64,000 bases of DNA from G965277745 sp965277745. Lineage in GTDB: Bacteria; Pseudomonadota; Gammaproteobacteria; Cardiobacteriales; Cardiobacteriaceae. The stretch covers positions 1,860,001 to 1,924,000 of the forward strand of contig OZ255837.1 of the NCBI GenBank assembly GCA_965277745.1, in the 5' to 3' direction. The notes below the pieces were generated by a model. That model saw only the letters and a list, made by a program, of their open reading frames with translations, searched no databases and had not been told where the DNA came from. Both the position numbers and the translations under genes were made by a program. Below are positions 18,652 through 27,507 of the stretch, in pieces (position 1 is the first letter of the stretch; each line of letters begins with the position of its first letter).

Positions 18652-18666
18652 GCAAGGAAGCCGCGC

Positions 18667-19953
18667 ATGTCCCTCCTGTTTTTCTACCTTCTACTTGCGC
18701 TCTTGTTGGTCGGCTTGCCAGCGGTGTTCGCGATGCTCTTCGCGGCCGGATTCGGTTTCGTCGTCGAAGGCAAGGAAATCTTTCTGCGCATGCTGGTTCA
18801 GCGTCTGTACAACGGCATCGACAGCTTTCCGCTGATGGCCGTGCCTTTTTTCCTGCTCGCCGGTGAAGTGATGAACAAATCCGGTATCACCATCGTCCTT
18901 GTCGATTTCTCGAAGGCGTTCATCGGCCATCTGCGCGGCGGACTCGCCCAGGTCAACATCCTGTCGTCTATGCTTTTCGCCGGCCTGTCCGGTTCCGCGG
19001 TCGCCGACTGTTCAACGCTCGGCAGAATGCTGATCCCGGCGATGGAAAAAAACGGTTATTCCCGTCGTTTCGCCGCGGCGGTAACGGCGGGGTCCGCGGT
19101 GATCGGACCGATCATTCCGCCAAGCGGCATCATGGTTCTCTATGCTTTCGTGATGAACGTCTCGGTCGGTGGTATGTTCGCCGCCGGCATCGTCCCAGGG
19201 ATCATGATTGGTCTCGGACTCATGGCAGTGACCTATCTATTGGCGCGCAAACGCGGCTATGTCGCCGCCGGCACGAAGCGCACTTATCGTGAGAAAGTCA
19301 CGGCGACAAAGACCGCGTTCTGGCCGCTTCTGACCCCGGTTATCCTTCTGGGCGGTATCCTGAGCGGCATCTTCACTCCCACCGAAGCGGCCGCGGTAGC
19401 CGCGATCTACGCCATGACGATTTCCCTGATTTCGCGGCAATTGAAATTTTCCGATCTTCCGCGCGTATTCTATGATACTGCCCTGGGATCGGCGGGTATC
19501 CTTTTTCTTGTCGGCGCGGCGGTTGCCTTCAGCGCCGTCGTCTCTCTTTCGGGCGCAGCGAAGGTCATCGCCGATACCATCCTCGCGGTCAGCGAGGAAC
19601 CGCTGACCTTGTTGCTGTTACTCAACCTCATTTTGCTTTTCGTCGGGATGTTTCTCGATGCCGGTCCGGCAATCTTGATTGTCGGGCCGATTCTGGGGCC
19701 GGCGATAATCGCGCAGGGCGTCGATCCGTTGCATTTCGCGATCGTCATGTGTATCAATTTGACGATCGGACTGATCACCCCGCCGATGGGCCTGGTGCTT
19801 TTTGTCGCCGCGGCGGTCTCCGGCGAGAAAGCCGAGAAGATCGCCTGGGAAATGCTGCCTTATCTGGGGCTGCATTTGACCGTGATTCTTTTGATTACCC
19901 TGTTTCCGGAGATCGTGCTGACATTGCCGCGTCTGCTCGGTTTCGCCTTGTAA
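18667..19953 (+). CDS. TRAP transporter large permease (DctM family)
   Basis: 428 residues with about twelve membrane segments. Typical DctM blocks are PFFLLAGEVMNKSGIT, AVTAGSAVIGPIIPPSGIMVLYAF, LGGILSGIFTPTEAAAVAAIYA and NLTIGLITPPMGLVLFVAAA. It forms the transmembrane pathway with the preceding DctQ. A gap of 15 bases separates the two genes and contains GGAAG. Confidence 0.93.
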   Translation: MSLLFFYLLLALLLVGLPAVFAMLFAAGFGFVVEGKEIFLRMLVQRLYNGIDSFPLMAVPFFLLAGEVMNKSGITIVLVDFSKAFIGHLRGGLAQVNILSSMLFAGLSGSAVADCSTLGRMLIPAMEKNGYSRRFAAAVTAGSAVIGPIIPPSGIMVLYAFVMNVSVGGMFAAGIVPGIMIGLGLMAVTYLLARKRGYVAAGTKRTYREKVTATKTAFWPLLTPVILLGGILSGIFTPTEAAAVAAIYAMTISLISRQLKFSDLPRVFYDTALGSAGILFLVGAAVAFSAVVSLSGAAKVIADTILAVSEEPLTLLLLLNLILLFVGMFLDAGPAILIVGPILGPAIIAQGVDPLHFAIVMCINLTIGLITPPMGLVLFVAAAVSGEKAEKIAWEMLPYLGLHLTVILLITLFPEIVLTLPRLLGFAL

Positions 19954-20036
19954 ATGCAAACCGAATTGCCGCCATTGTGGCGGTTTCCAACACCGCCATG
20001 GTGCCGGATATAACACCAACCCACGGGAGGAATGAA

Positions 20037-21098
20037 ATGAAAATATTGAATACACTCAAACACGCGCTGACAGGCATCGCGTTGCTGGTGTCGATGAGTG
20101 CATCGACCCCTGTTATCGCCGTTGCCGCCGATTACACCATCCGCGTCGTCCACCTGTCCAATCGCAACGACGAAGATTATGACGGGGCGCTCGTTTTCAA
20201 GGATTATGTCGAGGCGCAGTCCAATGGAGCGATTGCGGTTGAACTCTATCCGGGTGGGCAGTTGTGCGGGCAACCGGTCGAATGTATCGAAGCCCTGCAA
20301 GCCGACATTATCCAGGTTTTCCAGACCAGTACCGACGGGATCGCCAATTTGTTCGGTGAAATTTCGGTGTTCGATTTGCCTTATCTGCTGTCTTCCGATC
20401 GTGTTGCCGAATGCGTTTTACGCGGCCCGCTTATTGATGAACTTCGTCAAGCGGTTTTGCAAAAGACCGGCACATTACGCCTGATGACGGTGGGCAACAC
20501 CGGTGGCTGGCGCAACTTCGCCACGACGAAAAAACAAATCAGGAAGCCCGCCGATATCGAGGGACTCAAAATACGAACTGTTTCCTCGCCGATTCAGCGA
20601 CAACTGGTGCGCGCCATGGGAGGCAATGCGACGCCTGTCGCCTGGCCGGAGTTATACACATCTCTTGCGACCGGCGTTGTCGATGGTAGCAAAAATGGTA
20701 TTACCGACATCGTCGCCATGAAGCTCCACGAGTATCTCAAATACATCACCTTGGACGGTCACGCGTATATGACGTCTTTTTGGTGGATGAACGACAAGGC
20801 CTATCGGCAACTCCCGGACGATCTCAAAAAAATCGTCCTCGACGGTTTCGACGCCTTGTCGATGACGACGATTGTCTTGCCGAAACGACGCCAGATCGAA
20901 GCCTACAAGATCTTCACCGACGCGGGCGGGGTGATTTATGCGCCGAACGCCGCGGAAAAAGCCGCGTTCAAAGAAGCGGCCGGAGGCGTTTACGATTGGT
21001 ACCGTAAGCAATTCGGCAGCCACTGGCTTGATGCCGTAAACGGGGCGGTCGCAAGTTGCAAGGCACAGATCGAACAGTCCTCAAAGGAGCAAATGTAA
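20037..21098 (+). CDS. TRAP transporter substrate-binding protein (DctP family)
   Basis: 353 residues with a Sec signal peptide of about 30 residues ending near VIAVAADYT. Core features are ALVFKDYVEAQSNGAIAVELYPGGQL, MTVGNTGGWRNFAT, KPADIEGLKIRTVSSPIQ and VAWPELYTSLATGVVDG, the last holding the substrate-contact loop. The conserved Arg in GLKIRT suggests a carboxylate in the ligand, so a sugar acid or acidic glycoside is a reasonable substrate guess. GGGAGGA precedes ATG 20037. An 83-base gap separates it from dctM. Confidence 0.9.
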   Translation: MKILNTLKHALTGIALLVSMSASTPVIAVAADYTIRVVHLSNRNDEDYDGALVFKDYVEAQSNGAIAVELYPGGQLCGQPVECIEALQADIIQVFQTSTDGIANLFGEISVFDLPYLLSSDRVAECVLRGPLIDELRQAVLQKTGTLRLMTVGNTGGWRNFATTKKQIRKPADIEGLKIRTVSSPIQRQLVRAMGGNATPVAWPELYTSLATGVVDGSKNGITDIVAMKLHEYLKYITLDGHAYMTSFWWMNDKAYRQLPDDLKKIVLDGFDALSMTTIVLPKRRQIEAYKIFTDAGGVIYAPNAAEKAAFKEAAGGVYDWYRKQFGSHWLDAVNGAVASCKAQIEQSSKEQM

Positions 21099-21151
21099 AT
21101 GGTTGCGGGGCGCGCAAAGCCTGGACAAGCACTCTTGACATCCAGACAGCC

Positions 21152-23356
21152 GTGATCGCTTTTTGCGAAGATCTCCATACCGCCGATGACTTCATCTGTT
21201 TCGACCGCCTCGACAGCTTTGGCGAAGAAGCGGGCGTTCTGACCTGCGACAATGGCGACCGGATAGAACTTTCCGCCTGTGCCGGCGACATCATCCGTCT
21301 GCGTCTTTACCGTGAGGAAGGCCTGCGATACCCTATACTTGCCGAGAATATCGGCGAGAAGAAGAAAGCTGCGTCGTTTGACGGCACGACCGGCACACTC
21401 TCCCTTGTCTGCGGCGATACCAGGTTGGTGGTAAGACAACACCCGATTCGGCTTTCGCTTTATCGCGGAAAAGCCTTGATACTGCAATCGATCGATGACG
21501 AGCACTTCCGCGGATGGCCGCGTCTTCCTGCCATTGGCCGCGATAGGCGGCGCTATACCGCCTCGTTCGCGTTGCACAGCGAAGAACGCGTCTATGGTCT
21601 TGGCGAAAAATTCGCCAGACTCGACAAACGCGGCCAGCTTGTTCACTCCTTGGTCGCAGACGCGCTCGGCGTGAATGCCGACCTTGCCTACAAGAACACC
21701 CCTTTCGCTTGGTCGTCAAGCGGTTGGGGTTTGTTCGTCCATACGCCCGCGACAGTCTCTCACGGCGTCGGCTATGGACAGTGGTCGCACCGTTCCTACA
21801 CACTCGTCGTCGATGAACCCGTGCTCGATCTTTTCTTGATGAGCGGTGAAAATCCGGCGCGGATCATCCGATCCTACACGACGCTGACCGGATCGACGCC
21901 GAAAGTGCCGCTGTGGAGTCACGGAATTTGGGTGAGCCGTGCCTATTACCGCACGGCAAAGGAAATTCTCGATGTCGCGAGCACTTTTCGCGAGAAGGAT
22001 TTCCCGGCCGATGTCATTACCTTCGATGGCCGCGCCTGGCAGGACACGCCGACGCGGTTTTCATTCGCGTTCGATCCGAAGCGATATGACGACCCAGGCC
22101 GGATGATCGAGCGCCTGCATGAGCGGGGATTTCGTGTCTGCGCTTGGGAATATCCGCTGGTTTCGGTCGGCAATCCCGAATTTGCGACATTGGCGGCGAA
22201 AGGCTATTTCCTGAAAAACCGCAAGGGTGAACCCTATCGCTATGACTGGGACAACGACGAAAAAACCAGTCCGTTCGGTAAGGTGCTCACCCCGTTGCCG
22301 GTTTCCGCGATCATCGATTTCACCCATCCCGAAGCCTACGCCTGGTGGCGCGATCGGCATGCGTATCTTTTCGCCCTTGGTATCGATGTCATGAAAGTCG
22401 ATTTTGGCGAGCAGGTGCCCGCCGATGCCATCGCCGCCAACGGGGAGACTGGCAGACGGCTGCACTCGGTGTATGCGATGCTTTATAACCGCTGCGTTTA
22501 TGAGGCGACGAAGAATTTTCACGGCGATGATGCCTGTGTCTGGGCGCGCGCGGGTTGGGTGGGCAGTCAGCGTTACCCGTTACAATGGGGCGGTGATCCG
22601 CAAAGCGACTGGGAAGGCATGGCCGCCAGTTTGCGCGGCGCGCTGTGCTGGTCGATGAGCGGGGCGCCATTTCACGCGACGGACGTGGGCGGTTTTTACG
22701 GCAAGGCGCAACCGACACCGGCGTTGTATCTGCGTTGGTTGCAATGGTCGGTTTTCTCCAGCCACTTGCGCGTTCATGGCATTGGTGCCCGCGAGCCTTG
22801 GTGTTTCGGTGGCGAAGCTGAGAGCATCGCTCGTTCCTGGTTCAAACTGCGTTATCGCCTGATCCCATATCTCGCCGGTCTCGCAAGAATCGCCGTCGAA
22901 ACGAGTCTGCCGGTGATGCGCGCGATGGCGCTCGCCTTCCCCGAAGATCGCATCGCCGCCGGCTTCGAGCATCAGTTCATGTGCGGTGACGCGCTTCTGA
23001 TCGCTCCGGTGCTCTCGGCATCGAACACGGTCGATGTCTGGTTGCCCGAAGGAAGCTGGCACGATGTGTGGAGCGGGCGCGGATATGAGGGGCGACAACT
23101 CGTCACGTTCGTGGACCTTCCTCTGGATCGGATTCCGCTCTTCCTGCGCGGCGGTCACGCCCTGCCGTTGGGGGAGATCGTCGAAAAGACCGATGCGATT
23201 TCAACCGTGGCCCCGGTGTCCGCGATTCTTGCATTCGGGGATATTGACACTTCCCCGGTCGCCCTTGGCCCGCGACTGACGATTTCCGGCGGCAGTGTCC
23301 GTTATGCCGCCACGGACTCGCCCTTGACGATGCTCGACAGCTTGGCGTTGCCATGA
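21152..23356 (+). CDS. Glycoside hydrolase family 31 (alpha-xylosidase/alpha-glucosidase like)
   Basis: About 734 residues. After a mutarotase-like N-terminal domain (RVYGLGEKFARLDKRGQ), the GH31 barrel shows VITFDGRAWQ, the nucleophile motif KVDFGEQVP (as in YicI-type KTDFGE) and the acid/base region QWGGDPQSDWEGMA, then SGAPFHATDVGGFYG. KTDFGE-type motifs are typical of alpha-xylosidases, but other alpha-glycosidases share them. There is no signal peptide, so it acts in the cytoplasm on an imported glycoside. The start is uncertain: GTG 21152 is given because it follows the dctP stop; TTG 21056 would extend it by 32 residues into dctP. Confidence 0.87.
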   Translation: MIAFCEDLHTADDFICFDRLDSFGEEAGVLTCDNGDRIELSACAGDIIRLRLYREEGLRYPILAENIGEKKKAASFDGTTGTLSLVCGDTRLVVRQHPIRLSLYRGKALILQSIDDEHFRGWPRLPAIGRDRRRYTASFALHSEERVYGLGEKFARLDKRGQLVHSLVADALGVNADLAYKNTPFAWSSSGWGLFVHTPATVSHGVGYGQWSHRSYTLVVDEPVLDLFLMSGENPARIIRSYTTLTGSTPKVPLWSHGIWVSRAYYRTAKEILDVASTFREKDFPADVITFDGRAWQDTPTRFSFAFDPKRYDDPGRMIERLHERGFRVCAWEYPLVSVGNPEFATLAAKGYFLKNRKGEPYRYDWDNDEKTSPFGKVLTPLPVSAIIDFTHPEAYAWWRDRHAYLFALGIDVMKVDFGEQVPADAIAANGETGRRLHSVYAMLYNRCVYEATKNFHGDDACVWARAGWVGSQRYPLQWGGDPQSDWEGMAASLRGALCWSMSGAPFHATDVGGFYGKAQPTPALYLRWLQWSVFSSHLRVHGIGAREPWCFGGEAESIARSWFKLRYRLIPYLAGLARIAVETSLPVMRAMALAFPEDRIAAGFEHQFMCGDALLIAPVLSASNTVDVWLPEGSWHDVWSGRGYEGRQLVTFVDLPLDRIPLFLRGGHALPLGEIVEKTDAISTVAPVSAILAFGDIDTSPVALGPRLTISGGSVRYAATDSPLTMLDSLALP

Positions 23357-23406
23357 CGGCAAGAGCGCCCGATCGTATTCGCTGTCGCGGCGAGCGGGCG
23401 TTGGCT

Positions 23407-23844
23407 TTATCGAGTCGCCGCTGACTTGTCGATCTTGTCGAGAACGCCGTTGATGAATTTGTAGCTTTCGTCGCTGCCGAAGTGTTTGGCCAGTTCGACG
23501 CATTCGTTGATCACGATGGTGGAGTGAATGTCTTTGCGCGCGTCGAGTTCGAACAAACCGATCCACAAGATCGCGCGTTCCACCGGATCGAGCTGTGCTG
23601 GCGCGCGGTTCATGTACGGGGTTGCGACAGTGTCGAGACGCTCACGTTTAGTGGTGATATAGTCCCATGCCTGATCGAAATACAAACGATCCAGTTTACC
23701 TGCCTCGGGATCGAGGATCTGGTTGGCTTTGACGGTTTGCGGATCGCTGTCCGAGAGTTGCCACTGATAAAGGCTCTGCAAAAGCTGGCGGCGAGCGCGG
23801 CGGCGTTGGGCGATGATCTCGCATTTTCCGTCGCTTTTTTTCAT
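23407..23844 (-). CDS. nusB: Transcription antitermination factor NusB
   Basis: 145 residues, all-helical. RRRARRQLLQSLYQWQLS near the start, PYMNRAPAQLDPVERAILWIGLFEL in the middle and VINECVELAKHFGSDESYKFINGVLDKI at the end are the conserved NusB blocks. NusB binds boxA RNA with NusE for rRNA antitermination. It is the last gene of the riboflavin operon, and its ATG overlaps the ribH stop by four bases. The thiL gene that often follows is not present. Confidence 0.95.
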   Translation of the reverse strand: MKKSDGKCEIIAQRRRARRQLLQSLYQWQLSDSDPQTVKANQILDPEAGKLDRLYFDQAWDYITTKRERLDTVATPYMNRAPAQLDPVERAILWIGLFELDARKDIHSTIVINECVELAKHFGSDESYKFINGVLDKIDKSAATR

Positions 23845-24320
23845 CTCGACATCTGGCGCAGAAGGCTGACCATTTCGATGGCCGCCAGCGCTGCTTCCGC
23901 CCCCTTGTTGCCGGCTTTGCTGCCGGCGCGCTCGATGGCCTGCTCGATCGTGTCGGTGGTGAGCACGCCGGTGATCACCGGCAGATCGAACTTGAGGGCG
24001 ACCTGTCCAAGGCCCTTGGCCTGTTCACCGACGACGACATCGAAATGTTGCGTCGCGCCGCGTATGACGGCGCCGAGCGCAATGATGGCATCGTATTTGT
24101 TGCTGGCGGCGGCGCGCTGCGCGGTGATCGGCAGTTCATGAGCGCCCGGGACGTAGTAGATGTCGATATTGTCGAGGTCGGTACCGTGACGCTTGAGGGT
24201 ATCGATGGCGCCCGCTTCCAGCTTTTTGACGATGAAGTCGTTGAAACGTGCGCAGAGAATCGCGTAGCGAGCGTCTTCGAGGACAAAATCGCCTTCGCTA
24301 CGGTTAACTTGTCGAGTCAT
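23841..24320 (-). CDS. ribH: 6,7-dimethyl-8-ribityllumazine synthase
   Basis: 159 residues. CARFNDFIVKKLEAGAIDTL, YVPGAHELP, ALGAVIRGATQHFDVV and PVITGVLTTDTIEQA are lumazine-synthase signatures, and His in TQHFD is the catalytic proton carrier. It condenses the ribityl-uracil amine with the butanone phosphate made by RibB. Start and stop overlap ribBA and nusB by four bases each, so the operon is tightly coupled. Confidence 0.96.
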   Translation of the reverse strand: MTRQVNRSEGDFVLEDARYAILCARFNDFIVKKLEAGAIDTLKRHGTDLDNIDIYYVPGAHELPITAQRAAASNKYDAIIALGAVIRGATQHFDVVVGEQAKGLGQVALKFDLPVITGVLTTDTIEQAIERAGSKAGNKGAEAALAAIEMVSLLRQMSR

Positions 24321-25441
24321 GCGGGCTCCTTGTGAGATTGGTCGTTCAGGAATTCACAGATTTCCAGCTGGTAGCCGGAAAGTCCGGTGAGTCTATAGGG
24401 CGCGGAGAGAAGGCGCATGCGCCGTACGCCCTGGTCGATGAGAATCTGCGCGCCGATACCGTAGGTGCGCAACTCATCCGTTTGCCTGCGTTTGGGCGGC
24501 GAATGGTTGTGGGTGAAGGCATGCATGCGGGCGATGATGTCGTTGCTGCTTTGTCCTTCATCGAGGACGACAACGATACCGTCTTTTTCTTGCGCCAGCC
24601 GGGCGATCCCTTCCTCGAGTAAATAATGCCGTTCCGGCAGGTGTGCGCCGAACAGATCGGCGAGATCGTCGCGCACATGCACACGCACGAAAGTCGCCTC
24701 CTCGGGGCGGATTTTCCCTTTGACCAGGGCGTAGTGCAAAGAGTTATCAAGTATACTGCGATAGGTGGCGAGTTTGAATGTGCCATGGCGGGTCGGCAGT
24801 TCGCAGGAAGAAACTTGCATGATCGTCTGTTCACGGGTGAGACGATAGGCGATCAGATCGGCGATCGTGCCGATTTTGAGCTCGTGTTCGCGAGCGAATC
24901 TTTCCAGATCGGGACGTCGCGCCATGGTTCCGTCGTCCTTGAGTATTTCGACAATCACCGCGGCGGGCTCGCAGCCGGCGAGGCGCGCGAAATCACAGCC
25001 GGCTTCGGTGTGACCGGCGCGTACCAGCACACCGCCTTCGTGGGCGACGATCGGGAACACATGCCCCGGTTGCACGAGGTCTTCGGCTTTCGCGTCGGCG
25101 GCCACGGCGGCCTTGATCGTGGTCGCGCGGTCATGGGCGGAAATACCTGTGGTCACGCCTTCGGCGGCTTCGATGGAGACGGTGAAATTGGTCGCGAAAT
25201 GAGTGCTGTTGTTGTGTGCCTGCGGCCACAGTTTAAGGCGGTCGCTACGCGCCTGGCTGATCGTCAGGCAGACGAGGCCGCGTCCGTATTTGGCCATGAA
25301 GTTGATCGCCTGCGGCGAAACATGTTCGGCAATCAGGATCAGATCCCCTTCGTTTTCGCGGGCCTCGTCGTCGATGATGATCACCATCTTCCCGGCGCGC
25401 AGGTCGGCGATAATTTCTTCGGTGGTATCGAGTGCCCTCAT
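24317..25441 (-). CDS. ribB: RibBA-type protein: DHBP synthase with degenerate GTP cyclohydrolase II-like domain
   Basis: 374 residues. The N-terminal half is 3,4-dihydroxy-2-butanone-4-phosphate synthase: IDDEARENEGDLILIAE, GLVCLTIS, TGISAHDRATTI, GHVFPIVA and RAGHTEAGCDFARLAG. The C-terminal half aligns with GTP cyclohydrolase II but lacks the zinc cysteines and the HSECLTGD/CDCG motifs (it reads VRVHVRDDLADLFGAHLPE), so it should not open GTP; a separate ribA is expected elsewhere. ATG 25441, preceded by GAGAG, is preferred over GTG 25477, which overlaps the ribE end. Confidence 0.93.
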   Translation of the reverse strand: MRALDTTEEIIADLRAGKMVIIIDDEARENEGDLILIAEHVSPQAINFMAKYGRGLVCLTISQARSDRLKLWPQAHNNSTHFATNFTVSIEAAEGVTTGISAHDRATTIKAAVAADAKAEDLVQPGHVFPIVAHEGGVLVRAGHTEAGCDFARLAGCEPAAVIVEILKDDGTMARRPDLERFAREHELKIGTIADLIAYRLTREQTIMQVSSCELPTRHGTFKLATYRSILDNSLHYALVKGKIRPEEATFVRVHVRDDLADLFGAHLPERHYLLEEGIARLAQEKDGIVVVLDEGQSSNDIIARMHAFTHNHSPPKRRQTDELRTYGIGAQILIDQGVRRMRLLSAPYRLTGLSGYQLEICEFLNDQSHKEPA

Positions 25442-25454
25442 TTTTTTCGCTCTC

Positions 25455-26108
25455 TCAAAGGTTGAAGTGTTCGCCACTGTTTCGCTTTCCGCTCGCCTCG
25501 GTTTCGTTTGCGGGTGCCCCGGCCGCGAGCAGCCGTTCGAGATAGCGCGCGAGCAGATCCACTTCGAGATTGACCTCGGTTCCTGTGCGGTAGTCAGCGA
25601 TGATGGTGCGCGCTTGTGTGTGCGGGACGATGTTCACGGCGAATTCGGCGCCGTCGACGTGATTGACCGTCAAACTGGTGCCGTCAAGGGTAATCGAGCC
25701 TTTGACGGCGATGTATTTGGCAAGTGGCGCCGGAGCCCTGAAAGTCAGACGCATGCTGCGTTCTTCCGGGGTTCGCGCGACCACGATGGCGACGCCGTCG
25801 ACGTGACCGCTCACGAGATGACCGCCGAGCAGGGTGGCGGGGGTGAGCGCGCGTTCGAGGTTGACGCGCTGTCCGAGACGCCAGTGGGACAGCGTGGTCA
25901 GGTGCCGTGTTTCCACCGAGACATCGCTGGTGAAGCCTTCGTCAACGCAAGAGACGACCGTCAGACAGATGCCGTTGACGGCGATGCTCTCACCCGGCGT
26001 CAGAGCGGTGAAATCGGATCGCGGTGCGTGGATTTCCAGGGTTCGGTCTTCCCCGTGCCTTTCCATGCGGGCAAGATGGCCGGTGGTTTCAACGATACCG
26101 GTAAACAT
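25455..26108 (-). CDS. ribE: Riboflavin synthase alpha subunit
   Basis: 217 residues with the invariant start MFTGIVETTG. Two lumazine-binding repeats are visible: VNGICLTVV ... VSVETRHLTTLS in the first half and LDGTSLTVN ... VNIVPHTQARTI in the second. It dismutates two lumazine molecules into riboflavin. It is ten bases downstream of ribD and followed by ribBA. Confidence 0.95.
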   Translation of the reverse strand: MFTGIVETTGHLARMERHGEDRTLEIHAPRSDFTALTPGESIAVNGICLTVVSCVDEGFTSDVSVETRHLTTLSHWRLGQRVNLERALTPATLLGGHLVSGHVDGVAIVVARTPEERSMRLTFRAPAPLAKYIAVKGSITLDGTSLTVNHVDGAEFAVNIVPHTQARTIIADYRTGTEVNLEVDLLARYLERLLAAGAPANETEASGKRNSGEHFNL

Positions 26109-26117
26109 ACTTTCCTC

Positions 26118-27218
26118 TTAGAACGATGGCAAGAGCGTGAAACGCCAGTCTTTCCCGATCGGACGGCTGTCGTCGATCAGGTACGCCATTTTATCAGATA
26201 AGCGTTCCAGCGCGGGAATATCGCACATCCCGCGAGCGTGTGTGCCGAGAAAGGTCGGCGCCAGGTAGAGAATGATTTCATTGGCCAGTCGCTGCGCGAG
26301 GAAGGCCCCGGCAAGGCTCGCGCCGGCTTCGACGAAAATCCGGTTGAGTTCGCGTTTGCCGAGGACGTCGAGGAGCGCGGCTAGACTCACTTTACCCGCT
26401 TCGTCGGCGGGCAGGCGCAGGATTTCCGTTTGTGCTGGATAGGGCGCTTGTTGTTCGCTGTCCATCGACGTGGCGATAAGGATGGGATCGGGACTGCGGA
26501 AAATCGCCGCTTGCGCTGGCGTCGCCAACGCGCTGTCGATCACGACACGCAAAGGCTGCCTGCTCGCGAGCGCGGTATCATAGCGCGCGGTCAGGCGCGC
26601 GTTGTCGGCGATCACGCTGCTGCTGCCGGCGAGCACCGCGTCGGCGCCAAGGCGTAGACGGTGTACGTCTTCCCGCGCGGCGGTGCCGCTGATCCACTGG
26701 CTTTCTCCGTTGGTGAGCGCGGTACGGCCATCCATGCTGGCGGCGATTTTCAGGCTCACCCATGGGCGGGTACTACGCATGCGATGAAAAAACGCGCGGT
26801 TCAAACGCAGCGCCCGTTCCTGCAATACCCCTTCGCTGACGGCAATGCCGGCCGTTTCGAGTTGGGCGATACCCTTACCGGCAACGAGCGGATTCGGATC
26901 ACGGCAGGCGATCACCACCCTTGTGATGCCGGCAGCGATCAGGGCGTTCGTACAGGGAGGCGTGCGCCCGTAGTGGCTACAGGGTTCAAGAGTGACATAA
27001 GCCGTCGCCCCCTTGGCGCGATTGCCGGCCATGCGGAGGGCGTGTACTTCGGCGTGCGGCTTGCCGGCGCGCTCGTGGAAGCCTTCTCCAACGAGTTGGC
27101 CGTTTTTGACGATGACGCAGCCCACGCATGGATTCGGGCTTGCCGAAAAGCGACCTTTTGCGGCAAGCGCCAAGGCTTTTTCCATCCACTTACGATCGCT
27201 CGATTTCTCGTTCGTCAT
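26118..27218 (-). CDS. ribD: Bifunctional riboflavin deaminase/reductase
   Basis: About 366 residues. The deaminase domain has the zinc motifs HAEVHAL and LEPCSHYGRTPPC. The reductase domain starts near WVSLKIAASMDGRTA, with GESQWISG, RLGADAVLAGSSSVIAD and FVEAGASLAGAFL. It catalyses two successive early riboflavin steps. ATG 27218 gives the usual distance to the SPNPCVGCVIV motif. The nrdR gene normally between glyA and ribD is absent; 27219-27507 is GC-rich with no recognisable gene. Confidence 0.94.
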   Translation of the reverse strand: MTNEKSSDRKWMEKALALAAKGRFSASPNPCVGCVIVKNGQLVGEGFHERAGKPHAEVHALRMAGNRAKGATAYVTLEPCSHYGRTPPCTNALIAAGITRVVIACRDPNPLVAGKGIAQLETAGIAVSEGVLQERALRLNRAFFHRMRSTRPWVSLKIAASMDGRTALTNGESQWISGTAAREDVHRLRLGADAVLAGSSSVIADNARLTARYDTALASRQPLRVVIDSALATPAQAAIFRSPDPILIATSMDSEQQAPYPAQTEILRLPADEAGKVSLAALLDVLGKRELNRIFVEAGASLAGAFLAQRLANEIILYLAPTFLGTHARGMCDIPALERLSDKMAYLIDDSRPIGKDWRFTLLPSF

Positions 27219-27507
27219 CGTTATGCGCACGGAAGATTTTTCGTCCGATAGCGCGCGCTTCGCGGCGAATCGACCGCGGAAATTTTCCCTCGCACGAGCG
27301 AAATATGAGGCAAAGCGCAAGCCACTGCTCCGCGGAGCGTGTCTCTGCCGGGCGTTTTCTTCGGCGATGGGTCACGCGCGCGTGACAAAAGCGCGCTGGG
27401 GATTCGCGGAAAAGATTCTCGTTGCCCGCGCCACCACCCGCCGTTTTGCGCGGATGAAAAAGAAATGACTCGCCCCCTCCGCTCAGGCGGGCCGGGCATC
27501 GCGCGGC

